Positions 44,655 to 56,800 of a DNA stretch of 64,000 nucleotides are shown here, in pieces. Each line of letters opens with the position of its first letter. Within the stretch, counting starts at the first letter, position 1. The notes below the pieces were generated by a model. It saw only the letters and a program-made list of their open reading frames with translations, was not told where the DNA came from and made no database searches. The DNA comes from Megalobrama amblycephala (taxonomy: Eukaryota > Chordata > Actinopteri > Cypriniformes > Xenocyprididae). Location: positions 12,441,037 to 12,505,036 of the forward strand of contig NC_063050.1 in NCBI RefSeq assembly GCF_018812025.1, given 5' to 3'. Both the position numbers and the translations under genes were made by a program.

Positions 44655-46071
44655 CAGTGCTCAGTGTAAATGAGTACACCCCCTTTGAAAAGTAACATTT
44701 TAAACAATATCTCAATGAACACAAAAACAGAACACAGGGTGAGCACCCCCTGCTGGCCTCACTAACACTTCTTCCAGCAGCAACCTGGTTTTACCAGGAG
44801 GTCTCCCATCCAGGTACTAACCAGACTCAACCCTGCTTAGCTTCAGTGAGTCATTTTCTTACAAATTACTGTTAATCAACAGCAAAATGATACTTACATT
44901 AAAGCAATTTTCTGTTCTTGTTTTGCTAAAGCTGTTTTTAACCATGCCACTGCAAGAAGTTATATTGTTTAGTACTCTAATTGTACTACTGTAAAAGTCA
45001 CCATAATGGTGATCAGTGTTTCGTTTGATTGGGATCTTAGTGTGTTCATATTCAAATTTCTGATCTAGCCAAGTCTGTGACAAATGAAAATAGTAACGCT
45101 TTAGATTACAGGCTGGAAAGTGCTGCGTAATTAAAACAAATTTACAGTGTAACTTTTTGGTAATTATACTGTACCTATAGTATCTATAGTATAGTGTACC
45201 TATATAAAATCTAATCAAGTTGTGTTTCAAATTTTAGGTTGATATCTCAGTAAGTTTTAGGTTGAGCATTAAGTAAGATTTTGTTTGGGTACAGTACAAT
45301 TCCACAAACAGACTCTTCCATTTCCATATAGCCTATGGTTTGAGTGACCTGAACCATTTATTTCCATAATGTTCATACAAGTTATGAAACTGACAACCTA
45401 TCCTATTCAGAAGTAGTATGGGCAGAAAGACAGTATATTTGGTTTGAATTCAACCTTTAACAAACACATAAAAGACATGCAAAAAGAACAAGATTTTTCA
45501 TTTGCATTGCTATTTTAAAACAAATGTCTGAATATGCCTTATGAGTCTAAAAATATTGATGTGAATTAATAATTTACTGTTCCTCTGTCATGTGAAATCA
45601 GAAAGCTACAGATATGAAAACTACAATGTTTAAGCTTTCAAATGATATATAGTTTGTCAATATTATTTCTATATTATTCTATTATTCTCATTTGTTCCTG
45701 AATTTCTTTGGATCTCAACATGATGTGTAGCTTTTGAGGATCTTTTGGTCTACTTCACTGTCAGGCAAGTCCTATTTAAGTGATTTCTTGATTGCGAACA
45801 GGTGTGGCAGTAATCAGGCCTGGGTGTGGCTAGAGAAACTGAACTCAGGTGTGATAAAGATAAACCACAGTTAGGTTATGTTTCAATAGCACCTTTTCAC
45901 ACAGGGCCATGTGAGTTTGGATTTTGTTTTCACTTCATAATAAAACCTTCATTTAAAAACTGCATGTTGTGTTTACTTGTGTTATCTTTGATTCATATTT
46001 AAATTTGTTTGATGATCTGAAACATTAATGTGTGATAAAAAAAAGGACTTTTTCACTTTTTCTCAGCACTG
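44655..46071. mobile_element. TA-flanked element of about 1.4 kb
   Basis: Begins CAGTGCTCAGTGTAAATGAG and ends TTTTCTCAGCACTG, with TA at both outer edges, as for Tc1/mariner-type insertion. The interior has no transposase but carries a 5S-derived SINE fragment near its left end. Confidence 0.6.
44737..44850 (-). repeat. 5S rRNA-derived SINE fragment
   Basis: Minus-strand words GAAGCTAAGCAGGGTTGAG, CTGGTTAGTACCTGGATGGG and AGACCTCCTGGTAAAACCAG correspond to the 3' half of 5S rRNA, followed by a GCCAGCAGGGGGTGCTC body. It is too partial and diverged to be a 5S gene. Confidence 0.7.
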
Positions 46072-46352
46072 TATATATGAAGACTTCAGATGCAAAAGCC
46101 TCTAAGTGCCATCTGAATTTTTCTTCTAAAATGAGCATTTTTATCAAGCTTGTATGTTTATGTTCAGTTATTTCACTCTATTGGCAATGAAAAGGATGTA
46201 TTATAATGTATGTATATATATATATACTTAACACCCCTAATTTTTTTTTTCTTTTCAGTTTTAGGTCAGTGGTTCTGCTTTTGTTCAGTGGAGAGAGAAG
46301 TAAACATTTCTGCCACTGCAGTGTTAACAAAAAGTCACTGCACAAAAAGTCC

Positions 46353-46423
46353 TATAAAGCTAAAGTGCTTGTGTTAAAACAGTCAGTCATTTGGTTGCTG
46401 TTGATCTGATGAGCTTCAAAACG
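46353..46423 (+). promoter_or_regulatory. Probable promoter and first exon of the Siglec-like gene
   Basis: TATAAAG at 46353-46359 is followed about 30 bases later by a purine/pyrimidine start region (near 46382) and a short exon ending at donor ACG|GTAAGAC (46424). The next exon on this strand, at 46672, carries the start codon and signal peptide. The spacing suits a 40-base noncoding exon. Confidence 0.5.
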
Positions 46424-46680
46424 GTAAGACAAACACATTCATACTTCAATAAAAACTGATGATTATTTCTATAGATGAAGCTCATATAACACATGATTCC
46501 TGACATGAGAAATATCTTCTGAACATCTAATGATCAGTTCATTTACACACACTGATGTTGAGCATTAATAATCTTCAGATGAGCAAAGATCTTACTAACA
46601 CTAAGAGCTGTTTAGAGTGATGAACAGACACTGTTTATGAGTATATGATGATGATTTATGCTGTATTATAGATATATTTG

Positions 46681-46741
46681 ATGCTGATGTTGGTCAGAAT
46701 GGCTCCTGCTCTTCCTCTGATCTTTCTGCTCATGATTCACA
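46681..46741 (+). CDS. Exon: signal peptide
   Basis: Codes MLMLVRMAPALPLIFLLMIH, a hydrophobic leader. The acceptor TTATAG at 46671 gives 9 bases of 5' UTR before ATG. An in-frame second Met at residue 7 is an alternative start. It ends in phase 1 at donor A|GTGAGT, joining the V exon. Confidence 0.85.
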
Positions 46742-47790
46742 GTGAGTCTCTGTTTCATTCACATTAGAAACACTGTTTTTATTTAATTTTATTTCAAAGA
46801 TGTCATAATGAGTGATTAATGAGCAGTTTTTGTGCTTTTGTGATGTGTTTGCTTTTGAAACAGGAAGTTTGGGTGCGACACATCAGTGGGCTCATCCATT
46901 TTATAAATATCAAATAGAGTTGTGCCACAGTCTTGAACATGATTTGTTTAGTCAGTGTCAGGTGGTTTAAGGGAGAGATGTGTTCACTGTTCCGAGCATT
47001 TGATTGGACAGAAATCTGTGCATCACCACATCATGAATATTGGCCTATTTTCTCAGATGTGAATGTATTTACCCTTATGGAACAAAAATATATGGGAAAG
47101 TATAATGCAATATATAACATAATACATTTCCATATATGGGAAACTAGTGCTTATATTTTTCAGTATATGTGTTGATCATATGGCTATATACTGATACATA
47201 AAATATTTTGAAATGAAGACAAAAATAGCATTACATGTGAATTATACATATGTAAACATAGCGCCTATTAGAACATTTGTTTAGACGCTTTCGGAGATGT
47301 GATCTACAGGGCGTCAGTGGCCATTCTATATACAGCCTTAGATGAAATCAACTGAAAACACATTAAATCTCCCTTATTACAAACAAGACTGACTTTATTT
47401 GTCGTTTGTCTATGGTTGTTTTTGAGAATTAACAGGTTTAAATATGTTTGGTCACCATTATGGTGGTCAGTGTTTCCTTTAGTTGGGCATTTTATCTCTT
47501 GGTTCTTATGTGAGTTTGTGGCCTTTGTAACAGTGTTTACAGAAACACATAATTTATTATAAAGGAGACAGTAAACTAAAACAATCAGGTGAAGTGGTTT
47601 GCAACTTTAGAGGACACAGCCTCCAAAATGGGAAGAAGCAAATGAATTGTTGCCAACCGCATAATCACCTGACCTGGGACTTGATGATATCCTGCTCCCC
47701 CATTACTGCTAGGTAATCATGTTCCTGAATTAATGTAACAGATGATCTCAATTCAGTTGAGGAATATGTTTTAGGTTGGGGGTGCTGTTA

Positions 47791-47830
<40 letters not shown>

Positions 47831-50800
47831 ACACATTTAAAAAAATAAAAAATAAAAATAAATAAATAAATATTGAGTCTTTGAAACATGTCAAAACTCC
47901 ACAAATCACATCAAGCTTATCAGTGAGAAACCTCATTTAAACAGCATACATTTGACTGCATATCTTATTTTTGACATTATTGATACTGCTTGCGATCATA
48001 ATGCAGCAGACCGGTCTATGTGGGACATGAATTAAGCCTTTAAAAAAGGGGTTATTGGGCTGTTTACCCGGTCATATACAATAAGAGCCTGTGCAATGAC
48101 AGGAAATGGAACACACTGAGAAAACTTAGTCGGCTGACGAACAAAAACTGCCAGACGGCCGACCGTTGGCTTGGTGTGTTCCTGCCTTAACACTTTTTAA
48201 TTGCCCACTTAAAGTGTTTATTACAAATAAATTACTAAATGCTAAAAATGAATAAAAATTTAAATGAACAATAATTGCAGCACCCCTATTTCCCATGCCC
48301 CTGTTCTTGTGTTTATGAGAAAGTGACTGACATGTTGTGATCTCTGTGTTAAAGAGATTAATGTGAAACTGCATGCTTTAAGGAAATTGTCATTGAAAAA
48401 CCTAAGCTCTTTTATTTTACAAGATAAACTTGGAACACTTGTCACTTGAATGATATGTAGATTCATGGAAAACGAACTAAGGGTGTTTTCACACCTATGG
48501 ATCGCTTGTTTTGTTCCGAAACAGGGACTAAATTTGTTACAATGTTGCATTTTCTTCTTGGTTCGGTTCGCTTTCACATGGCAACATTTCAAAGCGTACC
48601 AAAATGCGTTTAGGCAAGTCACATGCGAGTAAAACTGTCCTCTTATTGGTCAGAGTTTTCTTTGCGTCATCCATCAAAATAATGATTGACAAGTTCGCTC
48701 CATGAGATTATTGTGGCTTTATTTGTAACTGTCGAGACACACGCAAACACTTTATAAATGTAGCCGTCTTTCCAGCTGTTAAATTATATACTACATTCAT
48801 ATTAATACTGCGGCAAATTCAAACGCGCGCTCTTTGTCTCTCTCTGTCTGTCTCTGGTTTCCCAGCGCTGTGTAGTAAGCGACCTGTTGTCAGCGTGTCG
48901 AGAGAGACTATATACATTTTATAATGAAGCAGAGCAGGAAAAAGGCTTTGTCGGGACAGCATTCTCACACGGAGAAGTGCAAATACACAACAGAGGCGCT
49001 CGTTGGTTTACATCTGTGGTAAATAATGTGCTCACTCACAGAATCAGACACTACCGCTTTTTATATCACATTTTCCGTTATGAATTATGATGTCATTTGG
49101 TTCGTTGGTCCGTTAACTGGGTCGGATTGCTTTCACATCTCAAGCGAACCGCTCCAGAGTTCGTTTGAAAGCGTACCGAGACCACCTCTTCAAGCAGGTC
49201 TCGGTACGCTTGTTTGGTCCGCTTTTGGTTCGCACTCGAGTGCGATTGCTGCTTTCACACCTGCCCAAACGAACCGCACCAAAGGAGAAAACGAACTCTG
49301 GTACGATTCAACCGAACTAAATGAGGCAGGTGTGAAAGCACCCTAAGATACAGTTATGTTCCCTTCCCATCCCATCTGAGTAATGGCCATAGCAAAGAGA
49401 TGTTTTGGGCTATTTTAAGTCAGACATTTAGTAATTTTTAAACAATTTTTAAATAAAACTGTCCAACACATTGGGCAAACATTTACAGTCCATTTTCAAC
49501 CCAACTTGGGTTGTTTTTAACCCAGCATTTGTTAGTGTGTAGTTAGAATAATTTTGTGTCGAACAATCATATTGTGTTTAACATATTAACATTCCTGAAT
49601 GTGACATGACAACTGAATTGACTTGCTCTTAATGGGGACATCGGATGGAATTTTCATTTTTGTTTTATCTTTTTAAAGGTGCCCTAGAACCAGTTTTAAC
49701 AAGATGTAATATAAGTCTAAGGTGTCCCCTGAACATGCCTGTGAAGTTTCAGCTCAAAATACACAATAGATTTTTTTTTTTTTAATTATTATTAATTTTT
49801 TTAACTGCTTATTTTGAGCCATAATTAAATATGCACCGATTCAGTGCGCGGCCCCTTTAAATCTTGCGCTCCCACGTGCCCGAGCTCTTGACTGCCTTAA
49901 CCAGCATAAACAAAGTTCACACAGCTAATATATCCCTCAAAATGGATATTTACAAAGTGTTCGTCATTCATGCTGCATGTATGCGTCGATTCCTGTGAGT
50001 ATAGTATCTATTTTTATGTTTACATTTGATTCTGAATGAGTTTGAGGCTGTGCTCCGTGGCTAACAGGCTAAAGCTAACATTACACACTGTTGGAGAGAT
50101 TTATAAGAATGAAGTTGTGTTTATGAATTATACAGACTGCAAGTGTTTAATAATGAAAATAACGACGGCTCTTGTCTCTGTGAATACAGTAATAAAAACG
50201 ATGGTAACTTTAACCACATTTAACAGTACATTAGCAACATGCTAACAAAACATTTAGAAAGACAATTTAAAAATATCACTAAAAATATCATGATATCATG
50301 GATCACGTCAGCTATTATTGCTATTTTTTTGCATTTAGTTAGGTTTCTGGTGTGTATGCCAGCTCAGGAAAGCTGATAAGAAAACAAGCAGCCAGTTTGC
50401 TATGAGCTGTGCTATGAGCTATGAGCGGCTTCTACGTAGATAGCTAGCTATTTAAATTGACTATTTAAACACGACTGCTGATACTGGTGAACACCACTAC
50501 TGACAGCTTCTGCCATTTTCAGAGCATGAGATTGTCCTGTTTGTTTATTGCATGAGCTCTTGAAGCTCCGCCCTCTTCTTGAAAGGGGGCTGGGAGCAGA
50601 AGCTCATTTGCATTTAAAGGGACACACATAAAAATGGCTTGTTTTTGCTCACACCCAGAAATGGCAATTTTAACATGCTATAAAAAAAATTACCTGTGGG
50701 GTATTTTGGGATAAAACCTCGCATACACACTCTGGGGACATCAGAGACTTATCTTACATCTTGTAAAAAGGGGCATCCAATGTCCCCTTTAAGTAACATC

Positions 50801-53800
50801 ATGCTTTGTTTTTCAGATTTGAGAGAACCCAAAAGAAAAGACGCAGCAGTAAGCCAATCTGAACTGCTGGAACACTAGTCATTATAATGACATCAGACTT
50901 CTGAAACTAAATATATTTTCAAAGGCTGTAGTAATTGTTTAATAATAAGCTTTTGTATCATTTTCTCATTGATTGTGTTAAACTATTACATACAATAAAG
51001 CTGGTGTCATTTTTATTTAAAAAAAAAAAAAATAAATGTTTCCCCAAACTTTGAAATGGTCAGGAATTTGTTGACATACCATTGAAGTGTAGTTGAACTA
51101 TTAAGGTTGTTTCAACAGCACTCAGTACATTAAATTCCAAAATAGTTATAAGTTGATGTTTCAGTTAGGCTATTTTTAGTGTTTTAACAAAAGTGATTTA
51201 GAATCAGTGTCAAACGTTATCATTGATCAAACAATATTCCAGTGATTTCTTTGGTTTTCGATGTTGATTCAACAACATAGTGTAATGTTTATTCAATGAA
51301 ATTTTCATAGATTTTTAGTTGAAAACTCACCATTGTTTCAACATTAATTGTGGATGCAAATGTGATATTGAACCAACACCACTTTGTAACATTAATTCAA
51401 TGCAATTAACATTGACATATCAACATTAAATTAATTTTGTTTCAATGATTGCTTGCTATCTATTCTTCGCTGTGATTTGTGATCAAAAACTGATGAAGAT
51501 ACTGAGAACATTTATCTAGGATTATGGCTTATGATATTTCCTGTATTAAGTTACTGTTTTCAAGAAGTAAAACATATTATCATGTTTCCTGAGTTTTCAT
51601 GGCTCATTGTAACTGATAAAACAACATGTTCATCTTGATGAATTCTGTGTTTCAGGGGTTTCTAGTGCTGGTTGGGGTGTGAGTTACAGTCCTTCACACA
51701 TCTGTGCACTAAAGGACTCATCAGTGATAATGAAGTGCACTTATACATACCCTACTGGATATCAGATCATGAGAGTGTTCTGGTTCAAAGGCCCTGTAAC
51801 AAATGGCAAAGAGCCTCCAGATCTTTCTATTGACCCTGATTACCGTCAGAGGCTTCAGTATCTGGGAGATAAACAGCAGAACTGCACCATCAGACTGAGT
51901 CATGTGACACTGAAGGATTCACGCATGTACTATTTCAGATTCATCACTAATAAACCTGATGGAAGATATACTGGTGATCCAGGAGTGACTCTTACTATCA
52001 CAGGTGACTTTGGTGAGGTTTCTCTCTTCTTCTGTGCATTATGTTGAATAATAATCAGTGTATGACAGCAGCACTAGGTATAATGTGTGTGTTGTGTTCA
52101 GATCTTCAGGTGGAGTCTCCTGAGAGAGTGACAGAGGGAGATTCAGTCCGTCTGACATGTAAAAGCAGCTGCACTCTGACTGACAGAGCAACATTCATCT
52201 GGTACAGAAACTCACAGAAGATATTAAATGAGAGTAACAAACTCAACTTCAAGTCAGTCAGAAGAGAGGATGCAGGCAGATATAGCTGTGCTGTACACGG
52301 ACACAATCACATCTCTCCTGCTGTTCAGCTCAACGTCATGTGTGAGTATACATTTAAAGGTCCCGTTTTTCGTGGTTTTTTGAAGCTTTGATTGTGTTTA
52401 TAGTGTGCAATATAACATGTGTTCATGTTTCGCGTGTAAAAAAAACACAGTATTTTTCACATAATTTACTTATCTGTATACCGCTGTTTCCACTGTCATA
52501 AAAACGGGCTGATGACTTCCTTGTTCTATGAAGTCCCTCCTTCAGAAATACGTAACGAGTTCTGATTGTGCCAGCGGTTCCTGTGTTGTGATTCGACAGC
52601 AGCTTAGCGAACCTTGCCCGGAAGGGTCACGCCTCTTACCATAACGTGGAGATGCACGCGCTCAGTGTTATTGTAAACATGTCTTTAATTTTACCCTATC
52701 AATTTGAGCCGGAATCAGACCCGGTGATTGGACTGCAGGATGAAAATAACAGCGTTTTGACGACATGGCGACAAACACACTCTACAAACGCAACTCTTGT
52801 GTATTCCTGTGGGCGGAGGTTAGTCAAAAAACTGTTTTAGTGACGTCATTAAAGAAGGAAGTAGAGGGATGTAGTTCAAACTGGCCGTTCGATGTAGGCG
52901 TCTTCTGTTAAATAAAATATCTCGCTTGGCATTGAACTTTGAGCTTTTAAATTTTTACAGATTTTATTTATACTCTAACAACAACATTACACACTAACTA
53001 AAGTTTGAAACATGGGATCACGAAGAACGGGACCTTTAAGGGCTTAACGTTGTCTTTAAAACAGTTGCAGAGTTGACTATTTGGGGTCATTTTGTGGGAG
53101 CTCTTGTAATAACCAAATGAAAGTGTAAATCAGTCCTAGACGCAGATCATGCATCTCTGGAACACAGCAGATCATTTTGAAAGATGAAAAGGAAACAAGT
53201 CAAAATGATGACCTCTCAAATCTACTATTAATGATCATCTGCTCATTGTTTAAAATGTTCAAATTCCTAATTTTCTGAAATTTACTGTGAATTTTCTAGA
53301 CCCACCCAGGAACGTCTCAGTGTCCATCAGTCCATCTGGTGAAATAGTGTCAGGAGATTCAGTGACTCTGATCTGCAGCAGTGATTCAAACCCTCCTGCT
53401 CTGAACTTCAGCTGTTTTAAAGGAGGAACGTTTGTAGGATCTGGAAGAATCTACAGCATCTCAAAGATCAGCTCTGATGACAGTGGAGAATACAAGTGCA
53501 GATCCAGAAACAAACATGGAGAGAAATACTCTGATGCTGTGACTTTAAATGTCATGTGTGAGTTAATGATCATTAATAATTGGCTAATTTCATCTGATCA
53601 CACAGCTTTTTTGCAACAACAGATTCACACTTTTGTTTTCATTCACTGTCAAGTGGACTATATTAGTGAACTAATGTAGGGAATAGTGAATGAGGGTGTA
53701 GGGTGTGATTTAGAACACAGCCTCTGAGTGTCGACTTTGAGCGATGTTAACTCACAGTAGGGGAGAGCGGGGTAAGTTGTCACACTTTTCACACTGTCTA

Positions 53801-56800
53801 ACATTTACTGAGCATCATACATCACAATGGTATAAATGTCATGCCAAATGAAAGAAGAAGTCTTGGGCACATATGTTGTATTCATTACATTTTCATATCT
53901 TATCTCATTACGGAGTTGTAGACTGTTGAAAAGAGAATGTGCACTTGTGACAATTTGCCCCATCGGCGGGTAAATTGTCACACTAGATTATCTAAAAATA
54001 AGAACACAACTACTTAATTGTTATTATTGATTTTAATTTTTAAATTCAAACCAGAACTGGAAATATAAACAATTATGCCTAGAGAATTTGGAAAAACAAT
54101 TATTTCAATCCAAACAATACACATTTCAATCAAAACACATTAAGTGGCATAGACCACTTTACTTTGAACTTTAAACTCAAACTTTCTCTGGCTTGCACAT
54201 AGATCCATGATAATAACTGAATGGAATACTGCAGATAACTCGCTTAACTTAACATGTTTAATCTCTGAACATAACTGACTTAACATGTTGAACCTCTTTT
54301 TTGAGCATGTTCTATGTGTTTATTTGTACTGGGGCAAGTTGTCACATGTGATGACTTGCCCCAAAGTCATTGAGACAACTTGCCCCAAACTGACATGTGT
54401 GCTAATGTTGGCCAAATCTCAAGGTGAGCTCAACATAGCACGTCTGCTAAAGTATCAAAAGACACGTTATTGTCTCCTCTATATTGTGCAAAATAATAAT
54501 TTTAACATTCATACCTAACAAAGTTGTATTGTATAAAATTTAAAGTGCAAATTTTTTGCTTTTTCAGCCAAAAAAAATAAGAAAATTGTGCTAACCTCAG
54601 ATTAGAGCGATCTTCACATGTGACCAGGAAGTTGACTATAGAAGAAGTAGTCACACAAAGTGGCTATTTGATTTTTGAGATAGAGCCTCTAGTTTTGGAG
54701 TTATGAAGAGTGTAAGAACTTACCCCGCTCTCCCATATATTCCTGTTGGCTACTTTTTCAAAAACGTCAAAATATTACCCAGAATGCATTGTTTTCTACG
54801 GTACATTACTGTTTTAATGGAAAACAGAATGTTACTGACAAAATTTAACAGCATTTTTTTTTTTTAACAGTGTAGTAGATTAACAATCCCAAAACATGAA
54901 TATAGAGTTTCTTTTGTCTGTTATTAGACTCTCCCAGGAATGTCTCAGTGTTGATAACTGGATCTGGTGAAATAGTGTCAGGAGATTCAGTGACTCTGAT
55001 CTGCAGCAGTGATTCAAACCCTCCTGCTCTGAACTTCAGCTGGTTTAAAGGAGGAACATTTGTAGGATCTGGAAGAATCTTCAACATCTCAAAGATCAGC
55101 TCTGATGACAGTGGAGAATACAAGTGCAGATCCATCAATGAACATGGAGAGAAATACTCTGATAATGTGACTTTAAATGTCATGTGTGAGTTAATGATGA
55201 TTCAGTAACTGTGACATTACATTTCAAAATTATTGTAATTGTTAATGATTATATGTTTTTTTTTATTATTATTATTTTCTTTTTTTCTGTTTCAGATCCT
55301 CCCAGGAACGTCTCAGTGTTGATAAATGGATCTGGTGAAATAGTGTCAGGAGATTCAGTGACTCTGATCTGCAGCAGTGATTCAAACCCTCCTGCAGAAA
55401 TCAGCTGGTTTAAAGAAGAAATGTTTGTAGGATCTGGAAGAATCTACAACATCTCAAAGATCAGCTCTAATGACAGTAAAAAATACAAATGCAAATCCAT
55501 CAATGAACATGGAGAGAAATACTCTGATGCTGTGACTTTAAACATCATGTGTGAGTTAAAAATGGTTCAGTAACTGTAGTAACCATCAAATTAATAGATT
55601 AACAATTGCAAAACATTAATTTACATTTTGTTTTAGACCCACCCAGGAATGTCTCAGTCTCCATCATTCAGTCTGGTCAGATTTGGGCAGGAGATTCAGT
55701 GACTCTGAACTGCAGCAGTGATTCAAACCCTCCTGCTCTGAACTTCAGCTGGTTTAAGGAGAATGAAAGCTCAGCTGTTGGATCTGGACAGAGTTTCAGT
55801 GCACTACAGAGTGGACGCTTCTACTGTCAGGCTCACAATCAACATGGATCTCAGAGATCAGACGCTGTAACTGTCACAGGTGAAGCTTTTATTAACACAC
55901 TCCTGTATCTTCACATCATTCATCAGTTTGGAGAGTCAATCATGATGATCTTCCTCTTTCAGTTCATCATGGTGCTGGTAGGAATGTGATTGTGATCGCA
56001 GTGACATCTGGAGGATTATTCTTCATCATCATCATCATCATCATCATCTTGTTTATAATGTGAGCTCAATATAAAACCGAGAGCGGTAGTATACATTTAC
56101 TTTTGGTCTAATGTGGAAGAAAATGGTTGTGTTTGATTATTAGTAATCTTTAAAAAATAGCATTCAAATATTCTCTTAAATTAATATATTTGTCCATACT
56201 GTCAATGTCTGTCATTATAACAGAAAGAAACGAAGGAGAGATAAAACTGAAGATCTCACAGTGAAACAGGTAAATCATTCAGACACACGACTTAACAGAA
56301 GCAGAAAATCAATCGATCAGCTGTTATCTGTGTTTCAGACTGAAACTGTACAGACTGATGGCAAACTAACATTATCAAATTAATTATCAACTTAATTAAG
56401 CAAAATTAATAAACTGATGTTTCTATCTCTTTAGGTCAATGCATATCCAACTTTATGTGAATCACCCTCAGGTGGTGTGTCACATGACTCCAAAAAAATA
56501 TAGAGAACATTTTTCCACTATTTTCTATGGTTTAATTCTAATTTTGGATGTAATATATAAGATATATAGTTTTTTTGGTCTCACTGAATAATCATTAGCA
56601 TATATACATAAGAAGTGAGGAATGAACATGTCACTTGAAATATTCATTCTGTCCTTTCCTTCTTCATAGTGTGAATCAGTAAAATATTTCTGAAATATTG
56701 ATCTGAAAAGATAATCTGCTCTAGACTGAGAATCTACACTTCAGATCAAACTGATTTACATCTTAATGAATAATGACTTATTTTCTTGTGTTTCAGAATG

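Noticed and set aside
44737..44850. Possible 5S rRNA gene
   Set aside because: Only the 3' half matches, diverged and joined to a SINE-like body, so it is a 5S-derived repeat.
56436..56502. Possible extra cytoplasmic exon of the Siglec-like gene (VNAYPTLCESP)
   Set aside because: It has an acceptor-like TCTTTAG but no good donor. The direct join from 56269 to 56797 already keeps the frame.
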